Origin: Anaerolineales bacterium
Lineage (GTDB): Bacteria > Chloroflexota > Anaerolineae > Anaerolineales > UBA6663
Length of the DNA: 12,303 nucleotides
Assembly (NCBI GenBank): GCA_016789245.1
Contig: JAEURM010000033.1
Coordinates: 1 to 12,303 of the forward strand
Reading direction: 5' to 3'
The position numbers and the translations under genes are program-made. Below the pieces are notes generated by a model. The model was not told where the DNA came from. It made no database searches and was given only the letters and a program-made list of their open reading frames with translations. Shown here one piece after another: positions 6,245-12,303 of the stretch; positions within the stretch are counted from its first letter, which is position 1, and each line of letters opens with the position of its first letter.

Positions 6245-7174
6245 ATGAAAGAAACCGTCATCACCGCGCAAGCACTCACTAAGAAATTTGGTGAATTTAC
6301 GGCTGTAAATGCCGTGAGTTTTGAAGTGACGCGCGGCGAAATCCTTGGCTACCTTGGCCCCAACGGCAGTGGCAAAACCACCACTATGCGCATATTGCTA
6401 GGCTTGCTGAGGCCCACCAGCGGCCAGGCCAGCGTATTTGGTTTTGATGTAGCGCGTGACTCCGAAAACATCCGGCCACTGGTGGGCTACATGAGCCAAA
6501 AGTTTGCGTTGTATGAAGAGCTAACTGTGCGCGAGAATTTGGAATTTTACGGCGGTGTGTACAGCCTACGCGGCCAAAATTTGCGCCAGCGCGTAGAAGC
6601 GGTGATTGCGCAAGTGGGCTTGAGCGGGCATGAGCAGGGCCGTGCTGGGCAACTTTCCAGCGGCTGGCGGCAGAGGCTGGCGCTGGGCATTGCCCTAATT
6701 CATCAGCCCAAATTGTTGTTTTTAGATGAGCCTACTTCCGGCGTTGACCCGGAAGCGCGCCGTGAATTTTGGGATGTGATTTACACGCTGGCCGAGCAGG
6801 GCACCACTATTTTCGTCAGCACGCATTACATGGATGAAGCCGAGTATTGTGGCCGTTTGGCTATTATGAACCAAGGGCGCTTGTTGGCCTTAGATACGCC
6901 GAGCAATCTCAAGCAAAACATTGTGCAAGGGGAGGCGTGGAACATCATCGCCGCGCCGCTCATCCCCGCTTTAGACGCGCTAGTAAAACTCCCCGGCGTG
7001 CAACAAGCCGGCTTGCTGGGAGACCATCTGCACGCCATTACCACGCGCGGCACGCACTCCGCAGAATCACTTTCCACTGCACTTCACAACTTTTCCCCGG
7101 AAGTGCAAACTACCGAAGCCACGCTGGAAGATGTGTTTATGGTGTTGGCTTCACAATCAACTCCAACGCAGTGA
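6245..7174 (+). CDS. ABC transporter ATP-binding protein, YbhF C-half-like (NBD2)
   Basis: Second nucleotide-binding subunit, 309 aa. It has Walker A GPNGSGKTT (38-46), Q85 in YMSQKFALY, Walker B LLFLDEP (157-163) with Glu162, and an intact H-loop His194 in STHYMDEA. The signature is LSSGWRQRL (137-145) instead of LSGGQ. The C-terminal tail ends in TLEDVFMVLA, as in the sister protein. In a heterodimer its Walker motifs would pair with the normal LSGGM of the partner (consensus site). Its variant signature would face the partner's Pro193 site (degenerate site). It is the last operon gene. No second permease follows; the downstream spacer holds a hairpin but no U-tract. The preceding spacer lacks a Shine-Dalgarno sequence. 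The transported substrate is unknown; YbhGFSR-type pumps are linked to drug or toxicant export. Confidence 0.93.
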   Translation: MKETVITAQALTKKFGEFTAVNAVSFEVTRGEILGYLGPNGSGKTTTMRILLGLLRPTSGQASVFGFDVARDSENIRPLVGYMSQKFALYEELTVRENLEFYGGVYSLRGQNLRQRVEAVIAQVGLSGHEQGRAGQLSSGWRQRLALGIALIHQPKLLFLDEPTSGVDPEARREFWDVIYTLAEQGTTIFVSTHYMDEAEYCGRLAIMNQGRLLALDTPSNLKQNIVQGEAWNIIAAPLIPALDALVKLPGVQQAGLLGDHLHAITTRGTHSAESLSTALHNFSPEVQTTEATLEDVFMVLASQSTPTQ

Positions 7175-7205
7175 AGTTTTGATTTGGTTTCTTGGCCGGC
7201 TTGTC

Positions 7206-7225
7206 ACTCCCGCGCAAGCGGGAGT
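7206..7225. repeat. REP-like hairpin with GCAA tetraloop
   Basis: The perfect 8-bp arms ACTCCCGC and GCGGGAGT enclose GCAA, a GNRA-type loop, 31 bp after the second ATPase stop. The block resembles the dispersed CCCGC-loop-GCGGG palindromes found between genes in many bacterial genomes. A diverged partner may follow at about 7240-7262 (GGATACCCGCGTTC). There is no T-run, so it is not a classic terminator, though it could stabilise the 3' end of the operon mRNA. Copy number in the genome cannot be judged from one window. The remaining spacer to 7391 shows no gene and no convincing promoter. Confidence 0.6.
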
Positions 7226-7391
7226 CCATGTTGAGTTTTGTGGATACCCGCGTTCATCTGCGCCCCTTTTATATTTGTAATCATTCAAACCAACATCCAA
7301 CTGGTTAGCCTAAGGTTAAGTTTGGCTTTCAAACCAGTTCGTTTCGTTGGTGAAAGGTCAGTAGAATGCGCATGCTGAGTACTTTTCTCCT

Positions 7392-8825
7392 ATGCGCGCA
7401 CCAGAACCTCGTCTCGAAAACACTAACGCCACACTCCGTAAAATCGGGCGCTATGAGATTCTGCGTGAAATTGGCACCGGCGGCATGGCCACCATTTACT
7501 TGGCGCATGACCCGGCCGCCGACCGGCCCGTGGCCATCAAACTTCTGCATGCCCACTTTGTACGTGACCCGCAATTCCGCACACGCTTCATCCGCGAAGC
7601 CCGCATTTTAGCCAGCCTTGATCATCCGAATATTGTGCCCGTGTACGATTTCAGCGGTGAGAACAGCATTCCGTATATCGTCATGCGCTATATGCCGGGC
7701 GGCACATTGGAAGACCGCATCGCCAGCAAGCCGGTTCCGCTCGCGCAAATCGTCCCCATTTTGCAAAACATCGCCGCCGCGCTGGATGAGGCGCACCATC
7801 GCGGCGTAATTCACCGCGATATTAAACCCTCCAATATTTTGTTTGATGCGCGGGGTTATGCGAGCCTCTCGGATTTTGGCTTGGCCAAGCTAGCGGAGCG
7901 GGTGGTGACGCGCATTACTTTTAGCGGCGCTATGGTGGGTACGCTAGATTACATGAGCCCCGAGCAAGCATTGGGTGAGCGCGAAATTGATGCACGCAGT
8001 GATATTTATAGCTTGGGCGTGATTTTGTACGAGATGCTGACGGGCCATGTGCCGCACGCGGCCGATACGCCGATGAAGGTGCTGTACAAGCACATGACGG
8101 AATCCGTGCCTACAGTGGAAACCAAACGGCCCGGCTTGCCGGAAGGCTTCAATGAAGTGGTGAACCGCGCGTTGGCCCGCAACCCAGAAGAGCGCTTTGC
8201 CACCGCCGGAGAGTTAGCGCGTGCGGTGAGAGGGCTTTGGAACGGCCCACAACGGCCCAGCCCGCTCCGCAACCCAGAAGCGCTAGAAATGGCGTCTTCT
8301 CCCGCACACCTCCGGCCAGATGGTTTGAGCCAACTCGGAAGCCTTTCGCAAGTCGTACAACGGCCTCCCGTCCAAAACCGATGGCGCTGGGTACTCGCCG
8401 GCATACTTGGCGGCGGGCTAATTTTTATTTTAGGCGGCGCAAGCGCGTGGGCTTTTTCTGGCGGCACGTTTCCATGGTCTGCTACGGCTACGTTTACGGC
8501 CACAGCCACGCCTACCGCTACGGCCACTTTTACGCCAACGCCTACCGCCACCTTCACCTTTACGCCGAGCGCTACTGCTACCGAAACGCCCACGCCGACT
8601 GAAACGCCAAGCCCACTGCCCACTTTTACGGAAACACTGGTGCCTACCGCAATCATTATTCAACCCACTCAGCCGCCGCTAGTGGTGACGCGGATTGTGC
8701 AACCTACAGCCGTGCCGCCTACCGTGGCTTTGCCCACCAGCACCGCTGTAGTGCCCACTCAGCCACCGCCCACCTCAGTGCCACCTACAGAGCCGCCGCC
8801 CGATACGCCCATTCCGCTTCCGTGA
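7392..8825 (+). CDS. PknB-type transmembrane Ser/Thr protein kinase with Thr/Pro-rich tail
   Basis: Receptor-like Hanks-type kinase, 477 aa, that phosphorylates Ser/Thr on cytoplasmic proteins. The kinase domain (about 19-280) is complete: Gly-loop IGTGGMA (27-33), VAIK Lys50, alpha-C Glu69, catalytic loop HRDIKPSN (141-148) with Asp143, DFG 161-163, activation segment with T173, S178 and T184, GTLDYMSPEQ (183-192), and DIYSLGVILYEMLTG (204-218). A juxtamembrane linker (about 285-330) leads to one membrane helix (about 332-355). The outside part is about 114 low-complexity residues: TAT/TPT repeats to about 412, then a Pro/Thr/Val stretch ending in PIPLP. No PASTA, WD40 or other sensor fold is visible. 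The start is the ATG at 7392, without a Shine-Dalgarno sequence. The next gene starts 7 bp after the stop, so the two are probably cotranscribed. Confidence 0.95.
   Translation: MRAPEPRLENTNATLRKIGRYEILREIGTGGMATIYLAHDPAADRPVAIKLLHAHFVRDPQFRTRFIREARILASLDHPNIVPVYDFSGENSIPYIVMRYMPGGTLEDRIASKPVPLAQIVPILQNIAAALDEAHHRGVIHRDIKPSNILFDARGYASLSDFGLAKLAERVVTRITFSGAMVGTLDYMSPEQALGEREIDARSDIYSLGVILYEMLTGHVPHAADTPMKVLYKHMTESVPTVETKRPGLPEGFNEVVNRALARNPEERFATAGELARAVRGLWNGPQRPSPLRNPEALEMASSPAHLRPDGLSQLGSLSQVVQRPPVQNRWRWVLAGILGGGLIFILGGASAWAFSGGTFPWSATATFTATATPTATATFTPTPTATFTFTPSATATETPTPTETPSPLPTFTETLVPTAIIIQPTQPPLVVTRIVQPTAVPPTVALPTSTAVVPTQPPPTSVPPTEPPPDTPIPLP
8481..8636 (+). repeat. Coding low-complexity repeat (Thr-Ala / Thr-Pro) in the kinase tail
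   Basis: Residues 364-415 of the kinase are encoded by degenerate hexamer and dodecamer units of Thr-Ala and Thr-Pro codons (ACG/ACC/ACT alternating with GCT/GCC/CCT/CCG). Codon choice varies between units, which argues for selection on the protein rather than recent slippage. It codes for an extended stalk just outside the membrane. Both other plus-strand frames and the minus strand also stay open here, which explains several spurious ORFs. Confidence 0.75.
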
Positions 8826-8832
8826 GTAAACC

Positions 8833-10932
8833 ATGCCGCGCCAGTTTGTGACTCTCACGCGCACTTTTTTAGCCGGGTGTTTGGCACTGGCGGCCTCTCT
8901 GGTGTTAACCAGTTCGGCCACCGTGGGGAGCAAAATATTTTTAGTGGATAGTGCTGAAGACGTGGCCGATGCCAACCCCGGCGATGGTTTATGCGCCACA
9001 TTAGCGGGTATGTGCTCTTTGCGGGCCGCCATTGAAGAAGCCAATGCGCGTGAACAAAACGATAGCATTATCCTGCCGGGCGGGCAGAACCCGTGGACTT
9101 ACACCCTCAATGCCACCTTCGGAACGCTGGAAATCTCAACCAGTATGTCCATTCAAAGCCCAGACCGGGTAGGGTTGCGGGTGATTGATGGCCAATTACT
9201 GGCCAACACCCCAGTGCTAAGTGTGAATGCCACCGGCGTGCTGATTTCCGGGCTGATGATTCATAACGGCCCGCTCGGCGGCTTGGTGGTGGAGCCGGGC
9301 GCGGAACTCACCCTCTCTGAAAGCACCCTCAGCCAGAATGCAATTTCGGGCATTCTTAATCAGGGCGGCACGCTCACGCTTAACAACGTGACCCTTTCCG
9401 GCAATGTGGGAGCTGGCCTCATCAACCAAAATAGTTCCGCCCTCACGCAACTCAACAACTCCACCGTTATTTCTAACACCGGCCTAGAAACGGGCGGCAT
9501 TAAAACTACCAGCGGCTCAGTGATTCTCAAAAATAGTGTAGTGGCCGGTAACTCCACCTTAGGCGGCGCGCCCGATTGTTTGGGCGTGCTTAGCTCTGCT
9601 GGCCATAATTTGCTTGGTAACCCGGCCGGGTGTGAGGGTTTGGTGAACGGCATTAATGGGGATTTGGTGGGTTCAGAAGTAGCGCCGTTAGAGGCGCGCT
9701 TGGCCCCTTTAGCGGAGAATGGCGGCCCCAGCACCACGCATGCCCTTTTACCAGATAGCCCGGCACTAAACGCCGGTGCAACCTGTTTGAGCAAAGATCA
9801 ACGCGGCGTGCCTCGGCCTCAAAGCCAAGCTTGTGATATGGGCGCATTTGAAGTGGCCATGGCCCAACTTTCTGCCAGTGATTACGCCCAACTAGAAACT
9901 GCGCCCGCCATTATCACTGTTACACTCGATGCGGCCTTACCGTTTGAAGCGAACGTTGCTTACCAAACGTTTGCCGGCTCTGCCCAGCCGGATGCCGAAT
10001 TTACACCAGTGAGCGGTACCCTCACGTTCACGAATACGGCCCAATTAGCGTTTACGGTTCCCCTCACACCCAATGCGTTGTACACCGGGGATAAGTGGTT
10101 TGACGTGGTGCTGACCAACACCACCTCACTAGGTGTGGACAGCCCAGCCATTGCGCGGGTTACGATTGTGGATGCTGAAGCACCACCCGTGGCGGAAATG
10201 GAATCTAGTTTGCAATCTATGATTAAGTCCACCCAGCAAGTGGTGGTGACGGCCACGCTAGATACAACTTCTGGAGTGACGGCTACAGTGAATTACCATA
10301 CGGTGGATGATACGGCGCTGGCCGGACGCGATTATTTGGCTAAAAGCGGCCAATTGCAATTTGCGCCGGGTGAAACGGCCAAGCCTATCACCCTCACGGT
10401 ATTAAATGATGGCATGTATTACGGGGACCGGAGTTTTTCCGTTCAGCTTACGGAGCCAGTGAGCGCCACCTTGGGCACGCCGGAGAGCACCAGCATCACT
10501 ATTGTGGATACCAATCCGCGCCGTATCTATTTGCCCCTCATCTTCCGCCCGCCAGAAGGCTACGTCTTTCCCTGCGAAACTGAGCCCAACGATAATGCTT
10601 CGCAAGCCAACGGGCCGTTACTGTCTGGACGGGATTATTGCGGCACGCTGGCCAATGGCGTCAACAATGATTTCTTCTACTTCAAATCTAATGGTGGGCC
10701 ACTCACCGTGCAACTCACCGGCGCTACCACTGGCGTGCAGTTGCAGTTGTACTATCCCACCGTTTCGGTTGCGAACTTGGTAGGCTTTACCTCTAGCGCA
10801 CCGTTTACGATTACGTGCCCACCCGGCTCTAACAACAAATGCACCGGCGCGGCGGGCACCTATTACGTGCGCATTGTGACGACGGCCCTTTTTGGCGGCG
10901 GCGCATATTCGCTGAGGGTGACGTTTCCTTAA
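8833..10932 (+). CDS. Secreted CSLREA / choice-of-anchor Q protein with two Calx-beta domains and a PPC-like C-terminus
   Basis: Large exported surface protein, 699 aa. It has a signal peptide (about 1-30). The CSLREA-type N-terminal motif is GDGLC...CSLRAAIEEANA (50-72). A right-handed beta-helix region (about 95-250) has repeated LSxNxxSGI- and LNNVTLSG-like turns. The choice-of-anchor Q block (about 255-341) is recognisable by NGGPSTTHALLPDSPALNAG and DQRGVPRPQ...CDMGAFE. Two Calx-beta repeats (about 345-448 and 455-560) each end in a TIVD motif; the second has YHTVDDTALAGRDY. The linker RRIYLPLIF (563-571) is a signature of many Chloroflexota surface proteins. A pre-peptidase C-terminal-like domain (about 580-699) starts CETEPNDNASQA and contains Cys pairs. 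Calx-beta domains often bind calcium. The role is probably adhesion or matrix; no catalytic motif is seen. It starts 7 bp after the kinase stop, without a Shine-Dalgarno sequence. Confidence 0.92.
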   Translation: MPRQFVTLTRTFLAGCLALAASLVLTSSATVGSKIFLVDSAEDVADANPGDGLCATLAGMCSLRAAIEEANAREQNDSIILPGGQNPWTYTLNATFGTLEISTSMSIQSPDRVGLRVIDGQLLANTPVLSVNATGVLISGLMIHNGPLGGLVVEPGAELTLSESTLSQNAISGILNQGGTLTLNNVTLSGNVGAGLINQNSSALTQLNNSTVISNTGLETGGIKTTSGSVILKNSVVAGNSTLGGAPDCLGVLSSAGHNLLGNPAGCEGLVNGINGDLVGSEVAPLEARLAPLAENGGPSTTHALLPDSPALNAGATCLSKDQRGVPRPQSQACDMGAFEVAMAQLSASDYAQLETAPAIITVTLDAALPFEANVAYQTFAGSAQPDAEFTPVSGTLTFTNTAQLAFTVPLTPNALYTGDKWFDVVLTNTTSLGVDSPAIARVTIVDAEAPPVAEMESSLQSMIKSTQQVVVTATLDTTSGVTATVNYHTVDDTALAGRDYLAKSGQLQFAPGETAKPITLTVLNDGMYYGDRSFSVQLTEPVSATLGTPESTSITIVDTNPRRIYLPLIFRPPEGYVFPCETEPNDNASQANGPLLSGRDYCGTLANGVNNDFFYFKSNGGPLTVQLTGATTGVQLQLYYPTVSVANLVGFTSSAPFTITCPPGSNNKCTGAAGTYYVRIVTTALFGGGAYSLRVTFP

Positions 10933-10950
10933 GCACAAAGAATCCGCGAA

Positions 10951-10990
10951 GCACACGAAGTTATACGAAGCCACACGAAGACATACGCAG
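10951..10990 (+). repeat. Four tandem 10-bp units (consensus NYAYACGAAG)
   Basis: Four contiguous decamers start at 10951, 10961, 10971 and 10981. The first three end in ACGAAG and the last in ACGCAG. Related, more diverged units lie just upstream (CACAAAG ending at 10940, CCGCGAAG ending at 10951). The array starts about 18 bp after the stop of the surface-protein gene, and the period is close to one DNA helical turn. Similar ACGAAG/ACAAAG decamer runs occur in spacers of some Chloroflexota and Planctomycetes genomes (from memory). It is not long or regular enough to be a CRISPR array. Confidence 0.65.
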
Positions 10991-11066
10991 GGGAGTGAGG
11001 AAAATCTGCTCCACCCGACATTTTCCGTTTCATCCGTTTCTCAACTCATTGTGATTAAATGGCCGC

Positions 11067-12158
11067 ATGCGAAATTGGATTCTGCGCGGGTTTATCCTGC
11101 TGTTAATTCTGCCGCTGGCGCACTCGGCGCCGCCGTTGGTTGTGCTTGGCTCGCCGCAAGCGGTGGTGACGCAACATCCCCTCACCTGCGTGCACACACG
11201 CGTTACGGATGAAGTGGAAGCGTGGAAGATTCTGCGCACGTTTGAGTTGGTGCGGCAGATGGGCGCACCTACCATTGTGGAGTTTTTTCCGTGGGCGTAC
11301 TATGAAAGTGAGCGTGGCCAATATCACTGGGAGCACGCGGATGCCCGCATTGATTACGCCCGCAACCAAGGGCTAACCGTGATTGCGCGGCTGGGTGGCA
11401 TGGTGCCGGAGTACGCACGCCGCGCGGAAGATGGCTCGCCCACCGTCTCCACACTTCTGCCGGAGGAGCACTACGCCGATTTTGGGGATTTTGTGTTTGC
11501 CTTTGTGAGCCGCTACAAAGACCGAGTGCGGCACATCATTATTTGGAATGAGCCCAACGTGGCCGGAGAGTGGGGCTTTAGGCGCGTTGACCCGGAGAGT
11601 TACACACGGTTATTACAACTGGCGTACACGCGTGCTAAGGAAGCGGATGCTAGCCTTCAGGTTTTAGGCGGCGCACTTGCGCCAACGTTAGGCGCAGGTG
11701 ATGGTGAATTGGCGTTGGATGATTTGACGTACTTGGAGCGCATGTATGCCGCTGGGGCCGGAGCGGCCATGGATGCGTTGGCCGTGCACGCGTACGGTTT
11801 GCGCTTCCCGCCCGAGGAGCCGCCCGCGCGGGACGTGGTGAACTTCCGGCGTACTGAGTTACTGCGCGAAATCATGGCCGCCAATGGCGATGCGGACAAA
11901 CCCATCTACATCACCGAAATGGGCTGGAATGATTCACCGCGCTGGACGCAAGCGGTAAAGCCGTTGGTGCGGGTTGATTACACTTTGCGTGCCTTGGAGT
12001 GGGCCGAGCAGAATTGGCCGGGGGTGCGCGCGGCGTGCATTTGGGCGTTTCGCTACCCCGCGCCGCAACGCAGTTATGGTGATTACTATACGTTGGTAAC
12101 ACCGGATTTTGCGCTCAAACCGATTTACGAAGCGATAAAACAATGGACGCAACCCTGA
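11067..12158 (+). CDS. Secreted glycoside-hydrolase-like (beta/alpha)8 protein
   Basis: Exported 363-aa protein that looks like a clan GH-A glycosidase (GH5/GH39-like fold). A signal peptide covers residues 1-20 (hydrophobic LLLILPLAHS, likely cleavage before APP). Barrel landmarks are TIVEFFPWAYYESERGQYHWEHAD (69-92, the 'W...E...G.Y.W' strand/loop), GLTVIARLGG (102-111), HIIIWNEPN (156-164) with candidate acid/base Glu162, ALAVHAYG (237-244), PIYITEMGWND (279-289) with candidate nucleophile Glu284, and ACIWAFRY (323-330). Both catalytic glutamates of the clan are thus present, but the substrate cannot be told. It is rather short for a complete multidomain glycosidase and has no carbohydrate-binding module. 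The start is the ATG at 11067 with no Shine-Dalgarno sequence; the 134-bp spacer upstream contains the decamer repeat. The last 16 bp overlap the following gene, suggesting translational coupling. Confidence 0.85.
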   Translation: MRNWILRGFILLLILPLAHSAPPLVVLGSPQAVVTQHPLTCVHTRVTDEVEAWKILRTFELVRQMGAPTIVEFFPWAYYESERGQYHWEHADARIDYARNQGLTVIARLGGMVPEYARRAEDGSPTVSTLLPEEHYADFGDFVFAFVSRYKDRVRHIIIWNEPNVAGEWGFRRVDPESYTRLLQLAYTRAKEADASLQVLGGALAPTLGAGDGELALDDLTYLERMYAAGAGAAMDALAVHAYGLRFPPEEPPARDVVNFRRTELLREIMAANGDADKPIYITEMGWNDSPRWTQAVKPLVRVDYTLRALEWAEQNWPGVRAACIWAFRYPAPQRSYGDYYTLVTPDFALKPIYEAIKQWTQP

Positions 12159-12303
12159 AGCAACTGCGCCAACCAAAGTTTCTATTGGTGGGGTTATTGG
12201 TGATCGGGGTAATAGGCGTGGGTGCTATTTTTCAATTCTCCAATGCTCCGCAAGATACCGCGTGGACGCGGATTAAAGAAAAGGGTGTGATTGTGTTTGC
12301 TAC
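12143..12303 (+). CDS. N-terminus of a membrane-anchored, probable solute-binding protein (partial, runs off the window)
   Basis: An open frame from the ATG at 12143 reads 53 codons to the window edge. The product starts with a short basic segment (LKQLRQPK), then one strong hydrophobic helix (about 13-32), then APQDTAWTRIKEKGVIVFA. W-x-x-I-x-x-K-G-V-I/L-x-V directly after the signal is the usual opening of family 3 extracellular solute-binding proteins (amino-acid type PBP-like domain). That assignment rests on about 15 residues and is tentative. No lipobox cysteine follows the hydrophobic stretch, so it would be held by an uncleaved anchor or be secreted. The start overlaps the end of the glycoside-hydrolase-like gene by 16 bp in another frame, which supports an operon. 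The gene is incomplete at its 3' end because the window stops. Confidence 0.6.
   Translation, partial: MDATLKQLRQPKFLLVGLLVIGVIGVGAIFQFSNAPQDTAWTRIKEKGVIVFA

Noticed and set aside
6847..7182. Plus-strand 111-aa ORF in another frame inside NBD2.
   Set aside because: It lies almost wholly inside a gene with all ABC motifs. Its Arg/Ala/His-rich product is typical of a shadow frame in GC-rich DNA.
7362..7367. TAGAAT as a -10 box for the kinase gene.
   Set aside because: No acceptable -35 hexamer is found 16-18 bp upstream. The match alone is common by chance.
8006..8656. Long minus-strand ORF (216 aa) rich in Val/Gly/Ala repeats opposite the kinase gene.
   Set aside because: It is the antisense image of the Thr-Ala/Thr-Pro codon repeats and the kinase domain, with no recognisable domain. 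The plus-strand kinase has full catalytic motifs.
10931..10990. Short repeats considered as a CRISPR array.
   Set aside because: Units are 10 bp, contiguous and without spacers, and no cas genes are present.
10999..11026. Inverted repeat GGAAAAT / ATTTTCC with a 14-nt loop after the surface-protein gene, considered as a terminator.
   Set aside because: The stem is short and AT-rich, the loop is large and no U-tract follows, so it does not meet terminator criteria.

Overview
The window (about 57% GC by eye) looks like chromosomal DNA of a bacterium, most likely a member of the Chloroflexota (Anaerolineae, Caldilineae or Ardenticatenia type). This is an inference from protein style. There is a PknB-type kinase whose extracytoplasmic part is a long Thr/Pro tail, and a secreted CSLREA/Calx-beta protein carrying the IYLPLI linker seen in many Chloroflexota surface proteins. 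Spacers contain short-period repeats, and few start codons have a Shine-Dalgarno sequence. No rRNA, tRNA, CRISPR array, insertion sequence or phage gene was found.

Region 1 (1-1923): a complete glutaminyl-tRNA synthetase gene (glnS) on the minus strand, then a 224-bp divergent spacer. At its right end the spacer carries a good sigma70-like promoter and a 22-bp near-perfect palindrome that starts at the predicted transcription start.

Region 2 (1948-7174): a compact plus-strand operon of six genes. In order they are a TetR-family regulator, an ABC-2 permease, an HlyD/YbhG-type membrane-fusion protein, a small DUF4260 membrane protein and two ABC ATPases. The parts match the E. coli CecR-YbhGFSR efflux system, with three differences: YbhF is split into two genes, there is one permease gene instead of two, and a DUF4260 gene is inserted. 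The regulator probably represses the whole operon through the palindrome. The two ATPases are asymmetric, and their deviations fall in the same predicted composite ATP site. Two spacers inside the operon consist of short tandem repeats (an inverted octamer array and a heptamer array).

Region 3 (7175-8825): a 217-bp spacer with a REP-like GNRA-loop hairpin, then a transmembrane Ser/Thr protein kinase without a recognisable sensor domain.

Region 4 (8833-12303): three genes for exported or surface proteins. The first starts 7 bp after the kinase and encodes a 699-aa CSLREA / beta-helix / Calx-beta / PPC-like protein. After a spacer with a 10-bp periodic repeat comes a secreted glycoside-hydrolase-like protein. 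The last, overlapping gene is cut by the window edge and resembles the N-terminus of a membrane-anchored solute-binding protein. The kinase and the secreted proteins suggest a cell-surface sensing or carbohydrate-related locus, but nothing in the sequence proves a shared pathway.
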